From an uncultured Eubacteriales bacterium (lineage in GTDB: Bacteria > Bacillota > Clostridia > Christensenellales > UBA1242): a stretch of 20,671 nt of DNA. This document shows positions 7,256-14,218 of this stretch, piece after piece. The stretch lies in assembly GCA_902796635.1 (NCBI GenBank), contig CADBPU010000023.1, positions 1 through 20,671 on the forward strand. Reading direction: 5' to 3'. The translations under genes and the position numbers were made by a program. Numbering within the stretch: the first letter of the stretch is position 1; each line of letters starts with the position of its first letter. The notes under the pieces are model-generated. The model had not been told where the DNA came from. It saw nothing but the letters and a program-made list of their open reading frames with translations, and made no database searches.

Positions 7256-8246
7256 TAAAATTTTCTCCTTTTATCAGTTCAATTTCGCCAAACATTTCAT
7301 CTTGCTTTACATTTATAACTTGCAATTTCAATAATTCAAGCATTGCCATAAACAAGGTGATTATTTCGCCCCTAGTAAAGTCATCACCAACCATTTCGCC
7401 AAATTTAATCTTATCACATGTTGAAAGAATTGTTTTGATTTCAAAAATCTTTTCTTCAACAGTCCATCTATCTCTTACAATTGTTCTTTCTTCTTTTACA
7501 ACTTCTCTAACAGCAGCTTTGCTCATAAGATTTGTAAAAGCATTGATGAGACCTTCTATATTCATTTGTGTCAGAATATTTCTAAAATCATTGCACTTTT
7601 CATCAGGTAATTTATACATTCTGTTTGCAATTTCTTGCGTCTTCATCTTTTCGCTGGCTTCTTTGTATAGTTTATATTCTTTCAATCTTTGAAGAAGTAG
7701 CCATTCTGGGTCATTTTCATCTTGCACTTTTTCCTGTTCTTGTGGAATCATCGCCTTTGATTTTATTTCAACCAAAGTTGCAGCAACTTCGATAAATTCT
7801 GCTGCTTTTTCCATATCAACTTTGTCTATATCTTTCATATAGTCAAGATATTGCTCTGTTATGCTTGCAAGTTTAATATTTTCTATTTCAATTTTACTAT
7901 CTTTTATCAAGTATAAGAGCAAATCAAGCGGACCTTCAAAATTATTAAGACGTATTTTGTAATATTCACTTGCATCAAATTTACTCAAATAATTTTCTGT
8001 TACTTTTGCATCACCAACATTTAATTCCCAAGATTTTTGCATTTCTTTGACATCAAATTTATTGGCATCAAGTTCTTCCTGTTGCCTTTTCATCATATCG
8101 TTCAAAATTCTTGTAACGTTTGCTCTCGCTTTCTTCATCTCAGGCGTTTCTTCTGGTTGAAGCAAAACTGCTTCACTCTCAGTATTATCACCTTCACCTG
8201 ATTTCTCAAAAAGTTTATCAACAAACTCATCTTCTATCTTTTGCAT
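7248..8246 (-). CDS. scpA: Segregation and condensation protein A, with N-terminal extension
   Basis: ScpA is the kleisin that bridges the SMC heads. The conserved core begins at about residue 95 (YYKIRLNNFEGPLDLLLYLI) and continues through AAEFIEVAATLVEIKSKAMIP, with a C-terminal winged-helix segment (about 270-325, GEIITLFMAMLELLKLQ). The ~94 residues before the core are charged, largely helical and not part of the usual ~250-aa protein. The extension is nevertheless real, since the ATG at 8246 has a proper GGAG site six bases upstream. scpA is the first gene of the scpA-scpB pair and follows the M50 protease after 23 bases. Confidence 0.95.
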   Translation of the reverse strand: MQKIEDEFVDKLFEKSGEGDNTESEAVLLQPEETPEMKKARANVTRILNDMMKRQQEELDANKFDVKEMQKSWELNVGDAKVTENYLSKFDASEYYKIRLNNFEGPLDLLLYLIKDSKIEIENIKLASITEQYLDYMKDIDKVDMEKAAEFIEVAATLVEIKSKAMIPQEQEKVQDENDPEWLLLQRLKEYKLYKEASEKMKTQEIANRMYKLPDEKCNDFRNILTQMNIEGLINAFTNLMSKAAVREVVKEERTIVRDRWTVEEKIFEIKTILSTCDKIKFGEMVGDDFTRGEIITLFMAMLELLKLQVINVKQDEMFGEIELIKGENFNG

Positions 8247-8269
8247 ATATCACTCCAAAAAGATTTTTT

Positions 8270-8989
8270 TCAAATAAATAAACTATAAAGCCCAAAAAAC
8301 CAAAAGTCTTGCATAGGAACTGCAATCAAATTTGCCAAATAAAACATCAATGAGCCACCATCCAAAAATGGCAAATATGGTTCAATAACCGAAACAAAAA
8401 TCAAAATTCCAATAAGCAAATAATTGCCGTATCTTTGAAAAAATCTAATAACTCTGTTTCCTTCTCTTGTCAAAGAGTATAAGATATTAAATCCATCAAG
8501 TGGAAAAATTGGTATCAAATTAAAGATTGCAAGTTGTAAATTTATATACAATATTTGGCCAAACAATATTTTGAAAAATGTCGTCAAAAATGTTAAAAAT
8601 TGGCCACTGACAAGTAATGATAATTTATATGTCAAAACATATAGTCCTGCGCCAAAAAAAGCTAAAAATATGTTTGCAACAATTCCTGCAATTGATGTCA
8701 AAAAAATGCCTTTTCTGTACTCTTTGAACTTTATAGGATTGATTGGTACAGGTTTTGCCCAACCAAAACCAAAAACAAAAAATGCGAGAGTTCCAAACAC
8801 ATCAAGATGTGCAAGTGGGTTCAAAGTCAAGCGTCCAAGTCTTTTCGCTGTGTCGTCTCCCATTTTGTTTGCAACATAACCATGAGCAAATTCATGAATT
8901 GATATACTAAACATCACAGCAATCAAAAAAGCCACAACATAAATAACAGTTTCTCCATCAATTCCATTTTTGAATAATTGAATAATCAT
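8270..8989 (-). CDS. Site-2-type zinc metalloprotease (peptidase M50), membrane
   Basis: Members of this family cut substrates inside the membrane. The 239-aa protein has about five to six membrane helices. The zinc-binding motif HEFAH is at 32-36, and the third metal ligand is D165 in NLIPIFPLDG, both inside helices as expected. It has no PDZ or CBS domain, so it belongs to the short YwhC/rhomboid-sized group found beside scpA in many Clostridia; substrates are unknown. I start at the ATG at 8989 (ATG ATT ATT); an earlier TTG at 8995 is less likely. There is no Shine-Dalgarno site and the promoter sits almost on the start codon. Confidence 0.88.
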   Translation of the reverse strand: MIIQLFKNGIDGETVIYVVAFLIAVMFSISIHEFAHGYVANKMGDDTAKRLGRLTLNPLAHLDVFGTLAFFVFGFGWAKPVPINPIKFKEYRKGIFLTSIAGIVANIFLAFFGAGLYVLTYKLSLLVSGQFLTFLTTFFKILFGQILYINLQLAIFNLIPIFPLDGFNILYSLTREGNRVIRFFQRYGNYLLIGILIFVSVIEPYLPFLDGGSLMFYLANLIAVPMQDFWFFGLYSLFI

Positions 8990-8998
8990 AGTCAATTT

Positions 8999-9027
8999 AT
9001 TATATCATAAATATAATAAAAGCACAA
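8999..9027 (-). promoter_or_regulatory. Extended -10 promoter of the M50 protease-scpA-scpB operon
   Basis: On the minus strand TTGTGC (9027-9022) and TGATATAAT (hexamer 9004-8999) have a 17-base spacer. Nine bases separate the hexamer from the ATG at 8989, so the predicted leader is only about 2-3 nt. Confidence 0.65.
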
Positions 9028-9086
9028 TATAAATTTATATAATTTTAAGAAAAATGTAGCAAATTTCAGCATTTAAAGTTTATAAC

Positions 9087-9121
9087 AAAAAATAGCAAAT
9101 CATTATGACTGCTACTTTTTT
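9087..9121 (-). terminator. Intrinsic terminator downstream of dacF
   Basis: The arms at plus-strand 9087-9097 and 9110-9120 pair over 11 bp with one G-U, and the minus-strand 3' arm ends in a run of six T. It lies 15 bases beyond the dacF stop and before the next promoter. Confidence 0.8.
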
Positions 9122-9135
9122 GAAATATTTATAAA

Positions 9136-10311
9136 TTATATTGCCCAATTATCAAAAATCATGTGTGTGATATCAACAAAACTTGGTGATTTGTAGTCGT
9201 TGACTGCAATAAGATTTGCTTCGCACAAAGTTTTTCCATCTCTAACAATTTCAACTTTGCCACAAATGTCACCTTTTTTGATTGTTTTTTTACCATTTAA
9301 GTATGACAACTGTATGTTATAATTCCCTGACTTTTCTCCACTCTTTTGCAAAACAAACAAATCTTTATCTGCTGAACACTCAACAAAATCTTTGAGTCCT
9401 TTAATCTTTATATCACTTTTTATAACATCATTTACATCAACTACTTTTTCATTTTTGAAATTGTTAAAACCATAGTTAAGCAAACTAGATGATGCAGAAA
9501 ACCTATCACTAGTTGATTTTGCACCCATAACAACAGAAATAAGTCTCATATCATTTCTCTTTGCTGATGCACTCAAACAATAGCCGGCTTCGTCAGTAAA
9601 TCCAGTTTTTCCACAATCACATCCGGGATAATATTTAACCAAACGATTTGTATTTACAAGTTCGGTTTCTCTTCCACTTTCATGCACAAGTTTATCCATC
9701 CAAATTGTGCTGTATTTATGATATAAATCATGTTTTGACACAACATTTAATATTTTGGCAATATCTTGTGCTGTTGAATATTGATTAAGTGCAGGGAGAC
9801 CTGTTGAATTGCCATACAAAGTATCGTTCATTTCAAGTTCTTTCGCTCTTTCGTTCATAATATCAACAAATTTATTTTCACTTCCAGCATAATTTTCAGC
9901 TAAAACAACACTACTGTCATTTGCTGATGCAACAATCACACTTTTAAGCAAATCATCAATTTTGTAAGTTTTTCCGGCATCAAGAAATGCTTGTGAGCCC
10001 TCCATACTTGCTGCATATTCACTGACTAGTAGTTCTGTATCAAGCGACCACTCGCCCCTTTCAATTTTTTCCATAGTAAGAAGTGAAGTCATAAGTTTTA
10101 CCATACTTGCAACTTCTCTTTTATCATTACTATTCTTTTCTGCCAAAATTGTTCCTGTATTTGCATCCATAAGACAATATTCTTTCACATCAACATCAAT
10201 TATTTCACTTGCAAAAACAACATTTTTGCTTGTTTTGGTTAAACTAACCACAGAAATCAATGCAAGTATTAAAGAAATCATACAAAATAAATATTTTTTA
10301 ATAGTTTTCAT
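9136..10311 (-). CDS. dacF: D-alanyl-D-alanine carboxypeptidase, DacF-like (peptidase S11)
   Basis: It removes terminal D-Ala from peptidoglycan, lowering cross-linking. The 391-aa protein carries a signal sequence (about 1-35) and the active-site motifs S69-M-V-K72, S129-A-N131 and K235-T-G, then a C-terminal beta domain. The ATG at 10311 has GTGAGGA seven bases upstream. It follows punA, the place of dacF in B. subtilis, where it is made in the forespore and helps set cortex cross-linking; that assignment here rests on position. The upstream gap contains a palindromic operator-like site. It is a distant paralogue of the carboxypeptidase at 4022-5206. No spoIIA operon follows it, unlike in B. 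subtilis. Confidence 0.9.
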   Translation of the reverse strand: MKTIKKYLFCMISLILALISVVSLTKTSKNVVFASEIIDVDVKEYCLMDANTGTILAEKNSNDKREVASMVKLMTSLLTMEKIERGEWSLDTELLVSEYAASMEGSQAFLDAGKTYKIDDLLKSVIVASANDSSVVLAENYAGSENKFVDIMNERAKELEMNDTLYGNSTGLPALNQYSTAQDIAKILNVVSKHDLYHKYSTIWMDKLVHESGRETELVNTNRLVKYYPGCDCGKTGFTDEAGYCLSASAKRNDMRLISVVMGAKSTSDRFSASSSLLNYGFNNFKNEKVVDVNDVIKSDIKIKGLKDFVECSADKDLFVLQKSGEKSGNYNIQLSYLNGKKTIKKGDICGKVEIVRDGKTLCEANLIAVNDYKSPSFVDITHMIFDNWAI

Positions 10312-10393
10312 GAAAAATCCTCACTTTTATCATTTTTAATCAATTATAGGTTGTTCAAAACAATAAAAATTATCAAAAAATGGTAAAAAATAG

Positions 10394-10425
10394 TTTGCAT
10401 AGTACTATGCATAATACTATGCAAA
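10394..10425. promoter_or_regulatory. Palindromic operator-like site upstream of dacF
   Basis: TTTGCATAGTA (10394-10404) and TACTATGCAAA (10415-10425) are exact reverse complements. Inside, GCATAGTACTATGC (10397-10410) is a 14-bp perfect palindrome, so three GCATAGTA-type half-sites lie in 32 bases. It is about 85 bases upstream of the dacF start. A dimeric repressor site is plausible; no regulator can be named. Confidence 0.5.
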
Positions 10426-10521
10426 GTATTAATTTATAATCAATTTATTATTTTTTTTATAATTTTTTGTTATATAATAAATTCAATAAAATAATCTCCT
10501 ATTTTATTAAAGTTTTTATAA

Positions 10522-10547
10522 AAAATATCCAAATATTTGGATATTTT
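10522..10547 (-). terminator. Palindromic terminator downstream of punA
   Basis: A 26-bp perfect palindrome with outer AAAA/TTTT and inner ATATCC/GGATAT lies 45 bases past the punA stop on the minus strand and runs into T residues. Together with the 10348-10521 AT-rich stretch it fills the gap between punA and dacF. Confidence 0.65.
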
Positions 10548-10591
10548 AATACTAAAAATTTTTTATTCATTTTATATATGGGTTATTTGTT

Positions 10592-11404
10592 TTATAGTTG
10601 ATTTACAAATTCTTGCACGATTTTTATTAATTTTTTTGAAGCACTAAAACTTGCCTTCAAAACGTCTTTATGACTATTCTTTTCAGTTGATAATCCTGTT
10701 GCTTTGTTTGTGATTACGCTAAGTGCAAGCACTTTAAGGCCACAGTGATTTGCAGCTTCCACTTCCACGGCTGTACTCATGCCAACAATATCAGCACCTA
10801 CTCTTTTTGCCATAATGATATCTGCTTTTGTTTCATAAAATGGCCCTAAAAACTGCATATACGTACCTTTACATAGTTTTATTGACTCTTTTTTTGCTAT
10901 ATTTTCAACAATTTGTATGTAATCATTATTATATGGTTCACTCATATCAACAAATTGCGTGCCATAATCAATAATTGGTCCACCAATCATGCAATTTGTT
11001 GCCGTATTATTTATATGGTCGCAAATAACAGCAATATCCCCCGGTTTCATATCATCTTTAACTCCACCAGCAGCATTTGTCAAAATTAAAGTTTTTATGC
11101 CCAACTCCTTAAAAATATAAATAGGCATTGCTACTTGTTTTGCAGAAAAACCATCGTATAAATGAAATCTTCCTTGCATTGCAATCACATTTTTTCCAGC
11201 CAGTTTTCCAACAATAAACTGATTTTTATGTCCTTCAACCTTGGTTTTTAGCATACCTTCAAGTTCGTTATATGGTATAATGATTTTTTCATCCATACAA
11301 TCAACAATATCACTTAAACCACTGCCTAAAACTATAGCAATTTCGGGGTGAATTTCAATTTTTTGATTTATTTGACTAACAATACTTCTAACTATTTTTT
11401 CCAT
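10592..11404 (-). CDS. punA: Purine-nucleoside phosphorylase (trimeric, PNP/MTAP family)
   Basis: It splits purine (deoxy)ribonucleosides with phosphate to base plus (deoxy)ribose-1-phosphate. The 270-aa protein shows the phosphate-binding loop VLGSGLSD (25-32), GRFHLYDG, LTNAAGGV, FLGPFYETKAD and the base-binding region VGMSTAVEVEAANHCG followed by VITNKA, matching the trimeric class in length and motifs. The start overlaps the end of deoB by 13 bases, with AGGTGA six bases upstream. The sugar phosphate it makes is the substrate of DeoB next door, so the pair forms a nucleoside salvage operon. Confidence 0.95.
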   Translation of the reverse strand: MEKIVRSIVSQINQKIEIHPEIAIVLGSGLSDIVDCMDEKIIIPYNELEGMLKTKVEGHKNQFIVGKLAGKNVIAMQGRFHLYDGFSAKQVAMPIYIFKELGIKTLILTNAAGGVKDDMKPGDIAVICDHINNTATNCMIGGPIIDYGTQFVDMSEPYNNDYIQIVENIAKKESIKLCKGTYMQFLGPFYETKADIIMAKRVGADIVGMSTAVEVEAANHCGLKVLALSVITNKATGLSTEKNSHKDVLKASFSASKKLIKIVQEFVNQL

Positions 11405-12552
11405 ACCAATTCACCTATCATTGATTTTTTATCCAAAAAGTAATCTTCAACAAATTCTCCAATATTTCCAAATCCATTTAGTATGCCCAAATTTACAGCT
11501 TGTTTTACTGGTTTTCCATAAACCAAAATTGGCGTAAATTCTCGCGAATGGTCTGTTGATGGAGTTGTTGGGTCATTTCCGTGGTCTCCGGTAATAATCA
11601 AAATGTCATCATTTTTCATTTTGCTTACAAAATTACTTAAAAAACTATCAGTTTCTTCAAGAGAATTAGCATATCCAGCAACATCATTTCTATGCCCAAA
11701 AAGCATATCTGTGTCAACTAGATTAATAAATACAAAGCCATTATCAAGATTATTTTGTATTTTTTTAATATCTTCAAAGGCATCTTTATTGTTATGACTA
11801 ACATAACTTTCTGTTATTGCCTGTTGTGCAAAGATATCTCCTATTTTTCCAACAGCGATAACTTTTACACCACTGTCATACAATCTTTGCATACTATTAT
11901 TTTTATCTGGTATTATTGAAAAATCACGTCTATCATTATTTAATCTTTCATAGTTTCCAGACTTCCCATAAAATGGCCTTGCTATAACCCTTCCAACAGC
12001 ATCTTTTCCACTCATTATTGCTCTTGCTTTTTCACATAATTCATACAATTCTTGCAATGAATATATGTCAGTATGTGTCGCAATTTGCAATACACTATCA
12101 GCGGAAGTATAAACAATAGGACAGCCAGTTTTTATATGCTCGTCGCCGAGTTCATTTATGATTTGTGTTCCGCTTGCAACTTTATTACCAATAACCTTTT
12201 TTTCAAAAGATTTTTCCAACTTTTCTATAATTTCGTCAGTAAAACCGTTTGGATATGTCGGCATTGATTGTTTGCTCACAATACCCATCATTTCAAAATG
12301 GCCTGTGGTTGTATCTTTCCCCCTGCTCATTTCTCTCAATTTTCCGTATGCACCCAAAACATTGGCAACTTTTTCAAAATGCAAGCCGTCAATATTTTTT
12401 AATCCCAATTTTGACAATAATGGCAGTTTTAATGGTATTTGATTGTTTATATTTTCAAAAGTATTACTTCCTTCATCATGAAAATCTTTTGAGTCTTCAC
12501 ATTCACCAACACCAAATCCATCAATAACAAACAAAAATACTCTTTTATTCAT
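11392..12552 (-). CDS. deoB: Phosphopentomutase
   Basis: DeoB interconverts (deoxy)ribose-1-phosphate and -5-phosphate, feeding nucleoside sugars into central metabolism. The 386-aa protein belongs to the alkaline phosphatase superfamily. Visible metal and active-site motifs are VIDGFGVGE (D11), the phosphorylated threonine in GKDTTTGHFEM, FINLVDTDMLFGHRND, and the C-terminal IITGDHGNDPTTPSTDHSRE. Length and order are normal. The ATG at 12552 has no Shine-Dalgarno site and lies six bases after an extended -10, so a leaderless message is predicted. It is the first gene of the deoB-punA operon, as in Bacillus (drm-pupG). Confidence 0.96.
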   Translation of the reverse strand: MNKRVFLFVIDGFGVGECEDSKDFHDEGSNTFENINNQIPLKLPLLSKLGLKNIDGLHFEKVANVLGAYGKLREMSRGKDTTTGHFEMMGIVSKQSMPTYPNGFTDEIIEKLEKSFEKKVIGNKVASGTQIINELGDEHIKTGCPIVYTSADSVLQIATHTDIYSLQELYELCEKARAIMSGKDAVGRVIARPFYGKSGNYERLNNDRRDFSIIPDKNNSMQRLYDSGVKVIAVGKIGDIFAQQAITESYVSHNNKDAFEDIKKIQNNLDNGFVFINLVDTDMLFGHRNDVAGYANSLEETDSFLSNFVSKMKNDDILIITGDHGNDPTTPSTDHSREFTPILVYGKPVKQAVNLGILNGFGNIGEFVEDYFLDKKSMIGELVWKK

Positions 12553-12558
12553 GTTCTT

Positions 12559-12567
12559 ATTATAACA
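12559..12567 (-). promoter_or_regulatory. Extended -10 of the deoB-punA promoter, predicted leaderless
   Basis: TGTTATAAT (hexamer 12564-12559) stands six bases before the deoB ATG. The -35 is weak (TTTAAT at 12588-12583, 18-base spacer), which an extended -10 can compensate. Confidence 0.55.
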
Positions 12568-12633
12568 TTAAATAAAAAAAATATTAAAGCAAATTAAATA
12601 ATAATTCTTATTTTACAAAACAAATGTCGCTTT

Positions 12634-13248
12634 TTACAAAATTGTCATAAAGAAATATGAAAAAATAAGACTTATCAAAGCAAAAACAAACAAAACAAAT
12701 ACAATCAAAATATAGCAAATCAAGATGGCTTTAATAGGAAAACTTGATATTTTTGAACTACACCCACAACTATTTGCCGAACATTTGCACATAAGAAATA
12801 TGGTTATAAGTAAAAAATTACATAGTAGTAGCAATGGAATATAGCATAGAACTATATAAAGTATCCCCGTCAAATTAAATATACTTGCTATAATTATAGC
12901 ATTTAACACAACGTCAAAAGACAAGTATGCAAACAAAAGATAATTAAAATATGAAAGAAAATTAAAATTACACAATACAACTACCAAAATACAAAGAAAT
13001 AAGTACTTAAAGGCATATCGCAAAAACAGAGAAAGCCAGCTTTTTGTAGACAAAAAAGCCATTATTATTTTGTCATTTATATTTATTAAACTATAACAAG
13101 AAAAATTATTTATACCAATACATAGCGCTATAATAATACCAATTATTAAAAATAAAAGCGCAAAAAATAAATGTTTTTTATTACATTGAAAAAAATCAGC
13201 AAGTGATTCTTTTACATAATAAAAATTCCTATATATAGATTTATTCAT
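12634..13248 (-). CDS. Polytopic membrane protein, possible stage II sporulation protein M (SpoIIM)
   Basis: The 204-aa protein has about five membrane helices (roughly 27-47, 76-94, 100-121, 126-152, 172-200). Its topology, length and place between spo0A and deoB resemble SpoIIM, part of the DMP complex that drives engulfment in the mother cell, but I see no decisive motif. A cysteine-rich loop after the fourth helix has C154, C156, C161 and C163 in a CxC-x4-CxC pattern, which SpoIIM does not have as far as I recall. The ATG at 13248 has no ribosome site; TATAAT (13259-13254) lies five bases before it. A 14-bp inverted repeat brackets the start. The gene is real; the family is tentative. Confidence 0.6.
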   Translation of the reverse strand: MNKSIYRNFYYVKESLADFFQCNKKHLFFALLFLIIGIIIALCIGINNFSCYSLININDKIIMAFLSTKSWLSLFLRYAFKYLFLCILVVVLCNFNFLSYFNYLLFAYLSFDVVLNAIIIASIFNLTGILYIVLCYIPLLLLCNFLLITIFLMCKCSANSCGCSSKISSFPIKAILICYILIVFVLFVFALISLIFSYFFMTIL

Positions 13249-13274
13249 ATAGTATTATATTATATATAGGAATT
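13224..13274. repeat. 14-bp perfect inverted repeat around the start of the possible spoIIM
   Basis: AATTCCTATATATA (13224-13237) and TATATATAGGAATT (13261-13274) are exact reverse complements with a 23-base loop. The loop and right arm hold the -10 and the start codon, so folding (in DNA or a longer read-through RNA) would enclose the translation start. Confidence 0.6.
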
Positions 13275-13291
13275 AAATATTTTATTAAGTT

Positions 13292-14059
13292 TTATATTGC
13301 CACCATTCTGTTATTATATTTAGACAAAACAATTTCACTGCACATAAAAATTAGTTCTCTATTTGTTGGTTTTTTACCTTCTTGAATGGTTTTCAAAAAG
13401 AATATATCTTTCCAATGTAATTTACCAAAATTTTTCCATGCTTGCAAAATTGCATTTCGAATATTTCTTTCAACATTTGATGCAGATGTCTTGAAAATTT
13501 AAGCGATTATTGGATACTGCTCTGAATTTAATGAATTCATAATTCCATTATTAAGCACAACTTGTTTTATTGCATATCTCAAATATGCATAACCACAATG
13601 TTTTGGAGAAAGACCAATTTCTGTAAGCAATTTGTATATTTGAATTTCCAAACCATCATAATTTTCAATATTTTTTGCAAGCATATTGTCATAATTATAT
13701 TGATATTGCAATTCATCAATTATACTAGAAAGTTCATCAAATTTTGCCAAAATTAAATTTTGACTCACTATATTTTTTAGTATATTTGCTTGTTTCTTTT
13801 CATCAATAAATATAATTTTTGTATTTTTGAACTCATTTTTTTCAATAAAAGAATTAAGGTTTCCGCTTGTAAATTCAACGCTAGAACAATCACAAAAAAT
13901 AATTTGTGGTTTAAGTTCTATACTCTTTATTGTCAATTCAATAAAATCAATAGCATTTATAAGATTTATTGAATATCTCTTACAAACGCCCCTTAATCTA
14001 TAAGACAGATCATAATTTCTTTTACTATACAATATAGCAGTTAGTACAATTTTTTTCAT
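13292..14059 (-). pseudogene. spo0A: spo0A interrupted by one in-frame stop codon
   Basis: Spo0A is the response regulator that starts sporulation. The ATG at 14059 has GGAGG upstream. Codons 1-186 cover a receiver-like domain (about 1-120) and the first part of the Spo0A output domain (IYKLLTEIGLSPKHCGYAYLRYAIKQVV). Codon 187 (13501-13499) is TAA, directly after YPIIA, where Spo0A has YPxIAKKYN. The same frame then continues for 68 residues with TSASNVERNIRNAILQAW and KKPTNRELIFM, the recognition helix and end of Spo0A, to a natural TAA at 13294-13292. The alignment has no gap, so one base change explains it. Total length would be 255 codons (usual about 265). The receiver keeps D57 (FCDC) but lacks the acidic pair near residues 9-10 (AILYSKRN). 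Sequencing error, stop readthrough or true loss are all possible. Confidence 0.85.
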
Positions 14060-14113
14060 TGGTTTTCCTCCATTACAAAAAAATTGTAGCATTATATTTT
14101 ACATTTGTCTAGT

Positions 14114-14189
14114 GTTTTTTGTAAAATTATTTATTTTTTTACAAAAATATTAATATTTATACAAAAATGTGAAGTTTAATTTTGTAAAA
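14114..14189. repeat. Cluster of TTTTGTAAAA-type inverted repeats between spoIVB and spo0A
   Basis: TTTTTGTAAAA (14116-14126) pairs with TTTTACAAAAA (14137-14147) over 11 bp, and TACAAAA (14160-14166) pairs with TTTTGTA (14180-14186). Four half-sites of one type lie in the spoIVB-spo0A gap. They could be hairpins ending spoIVB (no good T tract follows) or binding sites ahead of spo0A. Confidence 0.45.
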
Positions 14190-14218
14190 ATATACTTATT
14201 TTTATTAAAAATATTAAA

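Noticed and set aside
10426..10521. Riboswitch or small RNA between punA and dacF
   Set aside because: Apart from the palindrome to its left and the punA terminator to its right, the stretch is nearly pure A/T with no stable stems.
13292..13498. The downstream part of spo0A as a separate gene
   Set aside because: There is no start codon or ribosome site between the TAA and the recognition helix; the sequence continues the same frame and domain.
13499..13501. TAA read as a sense codon (altered genetic code)
   Set aside because: Other genes here, such as argR, lexA, xseA and rluB, end normally at TAA, so reassignment is not supported.
14060..14092. Upstream ATG of spo0A adding eleven residues
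   Set aside because: The ATG at 14059 has GGAGG at correct spacing and gives the usual MKKI-type receiver start; the longer form would place the ribosome site inside the coding sequence.
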